DNA of 64,000 bases, from NCBI GenBank assembly GCA_014706295.1, contig JACSVZ010000001.1:118634763-118698762 (forward strand). Direction: 5' to 3'. How positions within the stretch are numbered: position 1 is the stretch's first letter; each line of letters opens with the position of its first letter. Under the pieces are notes generated by a model. It ran no database searches and was not told the origin of the DNA. It was given only the letters and a program-made list of their open reading frames with translations. Made by a program: the position numbers and the translations under genes. This stretch comes from Lycocorax pyrrhopterus obiensis (taxonomy: Eukaryota; Chordata; Aves; Passeriformes; Paradisaeidae). Positions 47,901 to 59,820 of this stretch are shown in pieces.

Positions 47901-50900
47901 TGTAAAGGTTTTATGACCTTTTGTTTTCTAATTCAGCTCCAAACAATTATTTATGATTTTTTTTTCTGACTAACACTGCTGTTTTTACATCAGGTAAAAT
48001 TCGTATCCCCAGAGGTACCAACACAAAATCATTTGGAAGTCAAGTCTTGCAAATTAAACACATGAGATTTAAAATGATGACAAAAATCCTGTTGCTGTTC
48101 CTCTGCAGCAGAGACTTGTCCTTGTGTATAACTGTATCACGTCCCTGCTTTTGTACATGGCATTAAATGAAGCTTTTCTTTTTGGAGAGTTAGGATAACA
48201 TTTTTTCAGATCAACAATGTGGAACACGCACTTTCTGGGTTGGTTTTTTTTTTTCAATTATGGACCCCAGATACTGTAAGATCTTTGTTGCAGAGAATTA
48301 AAGAGACCACCACATTTGTTGTAAAAATATGTTTTAAAATGTATGTTTTAGTGAACCTTGGGCAGTTTTTAAGTAACATCTCACCAAGCTACAGTTTTCC
48401 CTTCATGTGGTCATGTCCAGAATGTTTCTGCAGTCCTGAGCCTCGGTTTTCTCTCTCCAGATGCTCTCCCTCTGCTCCTCCAGAAGACCACAGAGAAACA
48501 GCTCTTGTCACATCCTTGGGTGCAGACAGGTTGGCATTGCTGCAGCAAATACACCTGGCCAGAGTCGTCATTGAGAGCTTGAAAATCCCTCCTGAGAGCA
48601 TCCAGGTTTCCCCAAGGAGGAAAGGTTTACTGGGGAAACCTCCACGGCCTATGTCTGTTCATAAGTGGTAAGGGGGATTGTTTCTTCCTAGTTTGTTTGC
48701 TGTGCCTTCAAGGGAGATTTCCCTGAGGTCTCTTGTGTAGTCCAGCTTCCCCAAGCTCTCCTGGCTTCTGAGGCCTTCCTGTTTCTCTGCTTCTCTCAGA
48801 AAATTGTATCCCATAAACTTGGGAAAGTTAGAGATGTGACTAATTTATCCTGATGTGGGCTCACTTCAGGCTGTGCCTTTCCCAGGGTTTTGGGGACGTA
48901 CTGAGGTATTTTGTGCCTGGCAGTACACTGAAAACAAAAGGGGGTTTGTTCAAGGAGAATCTGGCATATATTTAATCTATGGAAGGAATTCATAGAATAG
49001 GTGTTTCAATTATCCTAAAAAAATAGCATTACAGTAAACTGGGAATCTGGAACTTGCCTGCTGTGTTCAGTTTCACGACTCATATCAGAGTCTTGATGGA
49101 CTGTGATCACCCTTTCACTTTTTTATTCACAGTACCTTCTTTGTGGAGTACCACTTTCCTGTGGGAGTCTCCAAGGATGATAAAGGACAGGTCTCCATAA
49201 CAACAGAAGTAATTCGAGTAGCCTCAAGTAAAATCACAGATGATGGTAAGACCATCATTTTTCACCCTTAGATTTAGTTTTGTTGACTCCATCTCTTAGA
49301 AATTATTTAGTAGTGTTTTCCATGTATTTCCTTTGCTTCCTGAAAATCACAGTATGATTAGTGGCCCCTCTGCCCACAGAGCTGCTGTGCTGCAGGTGGG
49401 GAAATGGTCCTCTCAGAGAGAAGGAAGCCAAGTGATTTTTTAATTCTTTTTTTCTTCCAGTAAGTATTTGTACTAGGATTTTCAAGTTTCTTTTCCTAGG
49501 GAAAGACCAAGTTAGTAAGCCCATTCCTTCATTTGAACATAAAGCCAGTACTCTTTCTGCAATAGTAGGAGGATGATCAGGTACTTCTAGAAATATCAGA
49601 GATACTTACACCTCTAATAAATAATTTCCCAGATGTTGAAGATGTCCTGTGGTATCTCCAGTAGCTCAGATCATCTGCTGCATCCAGGGGATCTTGAGTC
49701 CTGTGCTCAAATCAGCAGACATTAATCTCTGTACTAAGACTCACCAGTGTTTGTATCCCTGAGAACAATCTCTGTTCCCACTGAGCAGAGAATGCTGGAT
49801 GAGCAAGATCCTCTCTGCCCAGTCTTCCAAGAAACTGGAATGCCAGGGCAACTTTCGAATGCCTCTCCCATATGGTCATTCATTGGCTTTGCATCTTTCT
49901 GAGTGGCACTTGAGAGATTTTGAGTTCTCTTGTATATTCTCCGTTTGTGGCCAGACAAAACATCTGTTTCTTCAGAACTTTTGTGATACAACCTTTGTAA
50001 TCCAAAACCAATCCATCCTCCTGCCCTTTGCCTTGTGTGGAGTCCAGCTCTTTGGGACCTAGAAAAATAGATTGGGCTGAAAATAATTTGAAGAAGACAT
50101 CAAGTCAGTCCACTGTAGCATTATCCTTCCTGATAGGTGTTTATTTCATTTATTCAAGATGCCTAATGTGGAAAAATCCATAGCCGTCCCAGACAAGGTG
50201 GAGGAGTGCTGGGCATCCAGTTGGAAATTTCCTTATGTGTAACCTGCATTTTTGTCATCACAAGAATACTTCCTTATCCATTGTGAACACTGTTATTGTA
50301 CTTCTTGTACTCTTTTCCAGACTGAATGCCAATTCATTCCATCTCTGCTTGCAGATATTCCTTTTCTCCTGAAGCTGTGATTTTTCTTGCAGCTCAGCTT
50401 TGACTCTCTCAAGAACCATCTTGAACTCTGTTAGTTAAAACAAGACAAGGTTCTCCCACTGAAAAAGGGCAGGTCTTACTGCATGCTAGAATAGCAGAGA
50501 CTTGATGTCACCTGAATTCTTTAAATGCTATTGTAATGTTTGTTTATTTATTTGTTTATAATGTTTTTATATTAATTTATTAAATATATTTTTTCTTAAT
50601 TATTGTTTATGAATTTATAATCTTAATTTTGTCCTGCCAGCCTCCTGCTATTTGCTGGCCTTCGAAAATGAAAACCAGTTTACTTTGGCCTTGGTGTTAA
50701 TAAATAATGCAGAATTAAATGCTTGTGTGTAACAGAGCACTCTCCAGGGGAAAGTTTATTTATATCCTTTAATTTTGGATATTTGTTGCTCCTCTCTTCC
50801 CTTCAGTGGTGAAATTCCAACAGCGATCTGTGTTCCCTGTGCGGTTCGGAGGAACAATGATAGAGCACTGGTGGGGCTCTGACCTGGCTTTTAAAATCTA

Positions 50901-53900
50901 CATGAGAAAAAGCACACAGAAAAAGGTACTTACTAGAAGTTGTTCCTTCTTTGTGTATTGAAAAAGCAAAAAAAATTCTTTGCATTTCCCTTTCCCACAG
51001 ACACTCAATGCAAACAACCAAATATTAGGAAGGGAAATGACAATACGTGTAGACAGCTGAACTGATTGCTGTTCAGTCTTCACAGAATGACAGAATATTC
51101 TGAGGGACCCACAGGATCACTGAGTCCAACCCCTGGCCCTGCACAGACACCCCAACAATCCCACCCTGTGCATCCCTGAGAGCGTTGTCCGAATGCTCCT
51201 GGAGCTCTGGCAGCCTCGGGGCCGTGCCCATTCCCTGTTCCAGGCTTGTCACTCCTGTCACTCCATTAAAGGATTTTCTGAATTTGAGACTGGCAGGCAA
51301 AAAAAGTTGTCCTTCCCTCATCTTTAAGACTGATCTCTTGCTGTTTGAGTACATTGGATCAGTTATTATCCTTCAATGAGAACACAGCTCCTTTAGCAGT
51401 GTAGAATGAGTTCACGTGGATGCAGTTTATATCTTTACCCTGCCCAGTGTAAGGGGAGTAATGTGAGCTGTGAAAAAAGGGTGTAACTTGTGCATTTCAG
51501 AGGGAAAAAAGTACATTTCCATTCGGTAAGATTATTTGCATAACCATCTGCATGTGATGAAGATGGTGAAAGGGGTTAACTCAGCTTATGTTATTTTAAT
51601 CAACACCAAAGATATCTGCTTTTCTTTCAATAGGGGAATAAATTGCATCTTTAAGTATGGAAATTTTGCTCATTGACTAGGATTTAGGTTATTCAATTTT
51701 TGCAATAATCTGGAATTGTTTACAGTAGGTTCTGGGAAAATTTGTCTTACTGTTGTTCTAGTGAGACTTGATATTGGAAGTAAAGGAGATTTCCCAAATC
51801 CCTGTTGGTACAATTAATGTTGTAGGAGTGGGGAGGGTGTGTGGCTACTCATGGCTTCCCAGAAAGCTTTTATTTCACAAAACTTCTTTAAATCTGATAG
51901 AAATCTTGCAAAATTAGTTCTTTGCCTGCCCTCAGCCCGTGGTCGTTGGCTCAGCAGCACTTCAGCTCCGGAGGGTGATTGAGGCTGAGCTGCTCAGGGT
52001 CAGCTGGGAAATACCTGTGGAAAAAGAGGAAGATCACACACAAGTTGGACCACTGAAGGTATGTGTTTTACCATCTCAAGCTCGAGTTGTTACTAATTTT
52101 GGCTGCACACTCTTATTTTTAACTCCTCTTTTCTCTCTTTGTTTTAATTTGCTGGGTCTCCAATACTGGTTTGCAAGACCAGTATAAAATAACATGTACC
52201 TTTTTTATTCCTTAGGGATTTGGAGAAATATTTTGAAACTCCTGCATGTCTAGGGATGTTGTCAGTAAGCTGGGACTTGAATGCAGCAGCCACTCTACAG
52301 GCAGATTTTGAGTGGCACATACTCAGGGCTTGGAGCTTTGGCTTCTGCTTCACATGTGACATGAGTTGAGGTCTCTCCTGCCATGGAGGCCTGGTGTTCC
52401 TTGTCCGTGTCACTTCAGGAATTATCTTCTCCAGCAAAAGTTTCTACCAGTTTGCTCAGCTTCTGATTGAGAAGCATTGACAGTTTGAGAGATTTGACAA
52501 TTCTGAGGATAAATAGCTCTATATATTAGCAGGTGAAGGGTTAAGAATGAGGTGAGCTTTAAGGCCCCTTCCAGCCCATACCATTCAATGATTCATCTGT
52601 AATTGTGTGGGTTTGCACTCCAGTCTGGACTTTATTTCACAAAGCCACGTGTAGTTTATTTTACGGCAACAGCTGTAGCTTGTAACCAGCATATGCCTTA
52701 GGGTGAGTTCTCGAGCAAAAGATGTGATATATTTTCCTGAGTTTCTGTTGCAGCCGCTTGTTTCTGGATGGGGCACGTCTGGCCAGCCTGCTCTGCCTTA
52801 CCTTGCAGGTGTCCCTGGAGCTTGCAGCCAACAACAGAGACTTCGCCTGCACTGCTGCCAGGTCAGCTACGACTGGGCACCCAGCCCCAGCTCACGCCAT
52901 GAGAGGTCCCCAGCTGAAATTGCAGGAGCCCAGGAGGACGAGTGTAAATGCAGAGAGCCCCCTCTGCTCCAAAAGGAGCCCTGAGGACTCCCAGGAGGCG
53001 GGAGTGGGCAGCAGGGACGTCGCGCAGCTGCCACGCGCTGTGCCAGCCTCCGCAGCCCGGGATGTGGTGACAGGCGTAGCCCCAGCTGAGGAAGATGGGT
53101 TATTGCTGCACGTGCTGTTGATGGTGCCTGATGGAAAGGATTTTATTGCTGAAGGCTGTGGGCTCCCCAGTTCTTGCAATGTGTATTTAAACTGCAAACT
53201 GCTCAGCACCGAGGAAGCAACGAGATCCACTGTCGTCTGGGGCACAACGCAGCCTGCCTTTAATTTTTCTCAGGCAAGTCGCATGTTTTCCATTTCACAC
53301 TGATGGAAGTGTGGTATTCCCCACTGACAAACACATTTCATCGTGAAGTTACTTTTATATATGTAGGAACATCTCTGCTTGGCTCCATTGAGTGCACATT
53401 TAATTTTTAACTTCTATCTCTAAAAAAGCACAATTCTGTAGACTGGAATAAAGTAGACTTACCAGAATGCTCTGTACTTAGCCAGTGTTTTCCAGTGTTT
53501 TCTGTGTACTAATTCTGCTTTAAACCTTTCAGGTGATGCCTTTTTCATTGACTTCCAAACACTTGGAGCGGCTGAAGAACAATGTAATGATTATTGAAGC
53601 ATGGAACAAGCTGGGAAGCCCTGGCTGTGACAAATTGCTGGGATTAGTGAAACTCCCTCTGCATCAGTTTTACATCTCGTTCAAGTAAACTTTTTTCCCC
53701 ATATCTTATTGGGTTGGGAAATATCGTAACTGAAGCTCAGAGAAAGAAGTCAGGAATGGTGTGTGGGGGTTGTGTGGGAGGGTTCTTAGTTACACTTTAT
53801 AGCAAAAGGCATTTTTGCCCTGCCAAGCTTCCTATAGCCCTTTCCTACAGTGAGCAGGGTGCAAGTTACACTGTCCTTGTCCAGAAGTACAGATAGAGTG

Positions 53901-56900
53901 TGAGAAATAAAGTCACTGTGCTCCATCACCGTTGGTGCCTGCTTAACTTGTGGTCCTGTGATGGAATAAAACTAGAAGAAATCAAAGTGACTACACAGGA
54001 AAATTAAGTGTGGCTTTCCACCAGTGATTTTCCAAGATTGTGACTGATTGAGTTTGCCCCTAATTATGCTCTGCAGAGATCCCATAGGGATGATGTCAGT
54101 TTGCACAGCCCAGGTGTCAAAAAGGCTCCAAAACCTTCATATTTTGTGTTCTTATCCGATGGGATTCTCCAGAGTTCTTTGTTCTTTTTGGGTTTAATCT
54201 ATTGACTTCTTGTTCAGTTAAGTAATATACCTGCTTAAAAGAGTTTAAATTGCTGGAAGTACTGGACAGAAGAAATCCTTCCAAATGCAAAGGATTTGTT
54301 CCTTTTATTTTGGTCAGACCTAGTGACCGGTAGAAATCGGATGGTGCTGGAGCTGACTGGCCACTACTTTTTTAGTTATTACTGTGTCATTTGTATCATT
54401 TTTGTAGTAAGTCACTGTAGTTTACTTGTGTATGTTTTAGAGTCCCAGAATGGTTTGGCTTGGGAGGGAACTTAAAGCTCACCCAGTGCCACCCCCTGCC
54501 ATGGGCAGGGACACCTTCCACTCAACAAGGTTGCTCCAAGCCCTGTCCAGCCTGGCCTTGAATAACTTCAGTCTGTTATTGGAGATTTTTACGTCTTTCT
54601 GGGAAGTTGTCACTGTTCCTTCTTTTCTTCCGTCTCCAAAGGCACATAACTGCCTCATAAAAGTATAATATGGCTACAGGGTGTTAATGGGAGTCTTGTT
54701 CCCATTCGTCCCTTCGTTCACAGATCTCTAGGCTGGCTCATAGCTAAGGCGCTGTTAGGTTTTGGGAAGTTGTCCTGTGTCATTGCTGAAAATAACCTCT
54801 TGCACTCAGCAGCTCATGGATCTCTGCTGTGTGAAGACTGGATATAAGTGAGACAAATTTCAGAGGAATGGAGATAGATTGGTTTTTATCAGCACTGAAA
54901 ATCCCATCTAAAATGGGTTCTGTGTGATCCTGTTCCTACTCAGATGGCTCATTCTCATGCTGGGGCTTCTGTGCTTGTTTTGGGCTTGTTTTGTAGAGAT
55001 CCCAAGATTTCCCACCTGCTCCTGCAGGCTCAGTACCCGGTGGTGGCTGTGGATGGCCACATGCCTGTGGTCGATGTTTTCACCGGCAGCACAAGCGGAC
55101 GCTTGAGGGTCATCTTGGCAATGGGATCAGCTGATCAAATAGTGGCACTGCAAAGGCTCAAAACTGAAGAAGGAATGGTACCTCCGGTCGCACAACGTCC
55201 TCCCCACTCTCTGGACCGTCCTCCTACAAAACCCACAATGGTATTTATTGTTCAGTAAATCCCCATTCTCGCTGTTAAGGGCGTGTGAAAAGGGTTTTAC
55301 CAGTGGCTTCATTAACAGACGAGTGATCCCCAACCTCTTCTTGATGCTGTAGCCTGTTTTGTTATATTCTACAAATTCTACACAGAATTATATTGTTTAT
55401 ACTCTTTTTTTACCAGCTTGCTCTCACCAGTCTTGACATTATTGCCCTTTTTATTGCCTTGCATATCCACTGCTTCTATCTTCACAAGTCCAGTAAAAAA
55501 AAAAAACCAAAACAGCAAAATGATAGAAAATCTTAATTCTCACAGCCTTATTGTGGAGGTTTTGCCGCTACCTTTGAGGTGGATAGGTAGGAACTTTTAT
55601 GCTTTTTATATGCTTTGCAGGAAAAAAAGTAGTTTTCTTTCAGGCTTTCAATGTTTCTGTGAAGTTTAGGAGGAAAATGGCAGATAATTTTTCTGCCCCC
55701 CATCTCAGGCTTCTTAGATCCTTATCATGTGTAATTGTTTAGGTTGGAAAATACCTTTATGCTCATCAAGTCCAGCCACTAACCCAGCCCTGCCAAGGCC
55801 ACCATTAAACCATGTCCTCAGATTTTATGTCCACATGGCTTTTCAATACCTCCAGGGATGACTCAGCCACTTCCCTGGGCAGCTTGTTGAAATGTTCCCA
55901 GTTTCCTGAAGTCATCCTTTCCATGTGGCTTCCCTTTTTTTTGTTAGCAGTTGGACCCAAAAGGGGAAGACCTGATGGAGCATGTGTTTGAGATCCATGT
56001 GGAGAGTGTGAAGGGGCTCACTCCCTTGCAGTCCACGGTCTGGGGAGAGGCCGACTGCTACATCCAGTACTATTTCCCAGTTCAGGAGGCTGGTTGTGGT
56101 GCACTGCAAGGACCTGGATTGCCTGAGGATGGTAAGTTTGTTTTATAATTTTCCCTTAATTAGGGCACTGCTTTAATTAAATACTGTTTAGTCGTGTTCT
56201 CTCTGCCTAAGTAAGAGGGGGCATGTTTTTCTGAGCTTTCATGCAGCCAGTGCTTGTTTTCTTGGAAAAACTGGGCTTGGGCTGTGTCACTGGATTAAGA
56301 GCCTTGTTTGTCTGAGGCTGGTGGCAAGTTCCCAGTGAAAAAAGAAGAGACCTAATTCCGAATCTCTTCACATGGTACCTTTTGTTAAAGGTCCTAGAGG
56401 ACTGTGCCAGCTGATCCAACAAAGATGCAGGAATAGGTCTGCAGGGAATAGCGAGATTATTCACAGTGAAATTCAGCTTTACATGCACAAGCCTTTCAGG
56501 ATGCTCGCTTTGCTCTCTACAACTCCCTGACAGGAGGATGCAGCCAGGTGGGGGTTGGCCTCTGCTCCCAGGCAACAAGGGACAGGACAAGAGGAAACAG
56601 TCCCAGGTCATGCCAGGGGAGGTTTAAGTTGGATATGAGGGAAAATGTCTTCATCAAAAGGGTTATCAAGCCCTGGCACAGCTACCCACGGCAATGGTGG
56701 AGTGGCTATCCCTGGAAATGTTCAAAAAGTGTTTGGATATGGCACTTGGGTACATGATTTACTGGTGGCCTTGGCAGGGCTGGGTTAACAGTTGGACTTG
56801 ATGATCTTAGAGGGCTTTTCCAACCTTAACGCTTCTGTTATTTTCATGGATACACCAACAGAAGAGTTGCTTGGTTTAGATCCCTAGGATTAACATAGAA

Positions 56901-58854
56901 TGGTTTAGGTGGGAAGGGACCTTAAAGCCTACCCAGTGCCACCCCCTGCCATGGGCAGGGACACCTTCCACTATCCCAGGTTGCTCCAAGCCCTGTCCAG
57001 CTTGGCCTTGGACAATTCCAGGGATCCAGGGGCAGCCACAGCTTCTCTGGGTAACCTGTGCCAGGGCCTTCCCACCCTCATGGGGAAAAACTTCTTCCCA
57101 ATATTCAATCTAAACCCACCATTTTTCGGATTATAAAAGAGTATTTAAATAATTGCAATTGTAGGAAAGAACACAGTGTTGAGTGCTTTGAATCACTAAT
57201 GTATATTCCCACTGAGAAATGACAGTTAGTAACGTTGTTCCATAGTAAGTCCTGTGGGATTTTTGTACTTCCTCTTTAGCAGTAGTTCCCAGCCTGTGGC
57301 TCACAGGGTCATGGGGCTGCGTGGATTGCTTGTAAAAGCTTTGTGAAGTGAAGCTCAGAAGAGCAAGCCTTGTCCCAAGAGGATTTCACTCCCTGTCCAT
57401 GGGTCCTACCTCCTGAAGGACTGCAAGCAGGAAAAGGTTGAAAGTTGCAATTGCAACCATTTTTACCCAACTCTGCTTGATTTCTAGGCATCACATTAAA
57501 GCCGTTTCGAACAGCTACCACTTTGTGTGTCCCTGATCCCATCTTTAATGACGAACATCATCATTCCCTGTTGGTTCCTGCTGATGTCCCAGTCCAGAGG
57601 CTCCTGGTCAGTGCATTTATGGCACCAGGAGCGGCAGGAGGAGGAATCCAGTTTGAAGTCTGGTGCAGGTACAGAACAACATCCTATTCTTTGTAGATAG
57701 TACAGCAATACAGGTAGAGGTAGATCTGATCTTGGAAAATCTCCAGCTCTGGGATGGATATTCCGTAATATATTTAATAATAGCTAAAAAGAATGGTAAG
57801 CTCATCAACACTTGGTGATGAGTATCTGCACATAAGACCTATGAGCCTTTTTCCCCACCAAGAGTCCTAATTACTCCTTTATTTTTATAACTTACTTAGA
57901 AAGTGTGTATTCTTAGTTTGCTTTCTTCCATCTTTTAATCAGCATAACAGTCTAAAAGTAGTGATTAAATCCTTGACACATCTAAATTTACTTAATAGCA
58001 CGCTGAAAGTATAATTTCATTGTGGTGGGTTTGCTTTTTTCCCTAGTATAAGAAACTGATTACAAGAGAAATAATATAAAGTGTTTTGTAAGTTCATATT
58101 GTTTCTTTGGCTACTGCAGCTAATTATTAGTAATGGAGAGCAGAAGCCATGAAGACAAATGGCTTTAGAAAAATATAATTATCTGTTCATTCTGTAGTAA
58201 ACAAGTCAGGCTTTTTAAAATTTGCCAAGTCACATGAGAATTACTATGGGCTGTTTGTAAGATACAGTGCCAAAATTTGGTTTAGGATGAAGCTGAAGCC
58301 AAGTGATGCACTAAGAAAAGGTTTAGAGCCATTTTTTACACTCACAAACTGGTACCACACATCTGTTCTGCAAGAGAGGTATTTTAATTTATTAACAGGA
58401 AGAGAGCAGAGAATATTTGGTGCCAGATCCTTCTCCTTGTTTTTCTTTGGGATGACAATTTTAGTGGAGTTCTTCCTTGTTGATTTATTAGGACTAGCAA
58501 AAATATATATATTTGTAGCGTTATCTACTTAAGCACTTACTGATTCTTTTCTTCAGTAGAAATACATCTACTTGAGTTTCTCCCTTAGCTGGGGAGCCTA
58601 ATTAGGGTTTAAAGACACGCAAAAGTGACTTCTGTGGAGTTGTGAGAGAAATGTTGATGCTGGTTTTTTGTGTCTTACCAGGTATTATTACCCAAATGTC
58701 AGAGACCAGCTGGTTGCCAAAGGGGCCTTGCCTTTGTCACGGCTCTGTGCCATGGTGACTATGCAGCATCGTGAAGAAATAGGGATACAGACTTTTAATC
58801 TTCCCTTGGTCCCCCGGACTGATTCCTCAGAGGAATTTCATCTGAGGTCTTCAG
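41910..58854 (+). CDS. C2CD3: C2 domain-containing protein 3, N-terminal half (gene continues past window)
   Basis: C2CD3 is a distal-centriole protein needed for distal appendages and ciliogenesis. Nineteen coding exons are seen: 41910-41925, 42061-42321, 42739-42896, 43461-43657, 44388-44605, 45181-45313, 46009-46137, 47080-47224, 47623-47777, 48461-48667, 49133-49245, 50807-50925, 51936-52058, 52809-53273, 53533-53684, 54997-55240, 55951-56131, 57488-57668 and 58682-58854. Phases agree at every junction, giving 1,123 codons plus one base. The human protein is about 2,350 residues, so roughly half is outside. Domains are an N-terminal C2 (about 15-170, [10 protein letters not shown]), then Ser/Pro linker, a C2 at about 540-690 ([10 protein letters not shown]), a C2 at about 755-945 ([15 protein letters not shown]), and a C2 at about 950-1123 ([16 protein letters not shown]). 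The start is a 16-nt coding exon 1 whose phase fits exon 2. Intron 14 has a GC donor. Confidence 0.97.
42372..42490 (+). repeat. CR1 LINE fragment
   Basis: ctgtgccagggaggttcagg, then ggaggaatttcttcgcggaa and gaaatgggctgcccaggggg. This is CR1 internal 3' region without the tail, in C2CD3 intron 2. Confidence 0.85.
43900..44165 (-). repeat. CR1 LINE 3' fragment, about 265 bp
   Basis: gtaatttgggttggaaggca through ggttgctccaagccccatcc to ctaatctaaacctaccctct and ccccttgtcctgccac. It lies in C2CD3 intron 4. Confidence 0.93.
46712..46870 (+). repeat. CR1 LINE 3' fragment (older subfamily)
   Basis: gttgccccacgaggttgtgg through caggggttggactgggtgat and ctccagagatctcttctaac. It lies in C2CD3 intron 7. 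Confidence 0.85.
50535..50620 (+). repeat. AT-rich simple sequence (TTTA-type)
   Basis: tgtttgtttatttatttgtt and following sequence are nearly all A/T. It lies in C2CD3 intron 11. Confidence 0.8.
51082..51245 (-). repeat. CR1 LINE 3' fragment (different subfamily)
   Basis: cacagaatgacagaatattc at the left, then cactgagtccaacccctggc and catccctgagagcgttgtcc. The body differs from most other copies here, which suggests another CR1 subfamily. It lies in C2CD3 intron 12. Confidence 0.85.
52545..52600 (+). repeat. Very short CR1 LINE 3' end
   Basis: gagctttaaggccccttcca, then gcccataccattcaatgatt. It lies in C2CD3 intron 13. Confidence 0.7.
53274..53532 (+). other. C2CD3: GC-AG intron 14 of C2CD3
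   Basis: Exon 14 ends TCT CAG followed by gcaagt at 53274. A GC donor with an otherwise perfect consensus (CAG|GCAAGT) is the known minor variant of major-class introns. The acceptor tttcag ends at 53532, and the joined protein reads FNFSQVMPFSL, in phase 0. Confidence 0.9.
54440..54570 (-). repeat. CR1 LINE 3' fragment
   Basis: agagtcccagaatggtttgg, then cagtgccaccccctgccatg and aagccctgtccagcctggcc. It lies in C2CD3 intron 15. Confidence 0.9.
55735..55895 (-). repeat. CR1 LINE 3' fragment
   Basis: taggttggaaaataccttta, then agccctgccaaggccaccat and tccagggatgactcagccac. It lies in C2CD3 intron 16, ending about 55 bp before exon 17. Confidence 0.85.
56570..56840 (+). repeat. CR1 LINE 3' fragment, about 270 bp
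   Basis: gggacaggacaagaggaaac through gaggtttaagttggatatga and gatcttagagggcttttcca, with tail acgcttctgt. Its 3' end faces the next CR1 across 50 bp. Confidence 0.93.
56892..57125 (-). repeat. CR1 LINE 3' fragment
   Basis: acatagaatggtttaggtgg through gtgccaccccctgccatggg to cttcttcccaatattcaatc. It forms a tail-to-tail inverted pair with the CR1 at 56570-56840 in C2CD3 intron 17. Confidence 0.93.
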
Positions 58855-58924
58855 GTGAGGAACACTTGTGGACTTTCCCTTCGTGTGGTAAAACCAGGCT
58901 CAGTTGAGGAAACCTCAGAGCAAC

Positions 58925-59215
58925 ACGTTGGTGTTTGATGGTGTGTTAGCAAAGGACAAAGGAAATGGCCTCAAGTTGTGCCAGGGAGGTTTAGGTTGGA
59001 CATTAAGGAAAATTTCTTCCCCCAAAGGGCTGTCCAGCCCTGGCACAGGCTGCCCAGGCCATGGTGGAGTCCCCATCCCTGCCAGAATTTAACTGCTGTG
59101 TGGATGTGGCACTTTGGGACATGGGATAATGGTGGCCTTGGCAGTGCTGGAGGAATGGTTGGACTCTATGATTTTATGGGTCTTTTCCAGCCAAACCAGT
59201 TCTCTTGATTCTGTG
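58925..59215 (+). repeat. CR1 LINE 3' fragment, about 290 bp
   Basis: cttgttgtgcc-type internal sequence (tcaagttgtgccagggaggt) continues through ggcacaggctgcccaggcca to ttttccagccaaaccagttc and tail cttgattctgtg. It lies just after C2CD3 exon 19. Confidence 0.93.
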
Positions 59216-59820
59216 TAAAATTGTGTCAAATTCTGTAAAAATAAAGTCTATTTGCCTCCAGGGCAAATAAAAATACGTATTTGTGTTGGCAACTGAAACC
59301 AACCAGGAGTGGTTTTCCTCCCAGCTTTCACTAACACCATTATGAGTGAAAAAACAGTGATTAAACATGGGGAACCCTCAAACTCTCAAACAGTTTTCAA
59401 AAGCCCTCTCTGTGTATTTAACTGCTTCACTGCCAGTAAGTCCCAGCCTGTAGTTAAGCTTCCCAGGGAAGGTGGGGAAGGAGGATCTGAAGAAGGGCTG
59501 TTTATGGTACATGGTGCAAGCAGTGTCTCCCTCTTGTGGCTCTTTCAAATAACACAAACATCAGCTCTGGAAGAGCCACAAGGAACTCTGAGGCAGTCAG
59601 ACAAGCTGGGACTGGACAGGGAGGTCAGTGTGCTTCAGTTGTTTTGTAATGGGTGAGCCATGTCCAACAGCAGAACGCAGTGTTGTTTGTTCGAACACAT
59701 CTTGGGAGATTTTCTCACTGCAGCGCTATAAATAAAACAGGTGCGTTGGAATGCCTGGGATGGTGTTTTGGAGCTCTGGCAGTGGGAGCGCGCAGGAGAG
59801 CAGGGCTGGCTCGATCGGCT
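59216..59820. other. C2CD3 intron 19, unique part before the minisatellite
   Basis: No further C2CD3 exon is seen. The next family segment (the region after LPLVPR) was looked for and not found here or in the following array. The exon presumably lies beyond the window. Confidence 0.6.
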
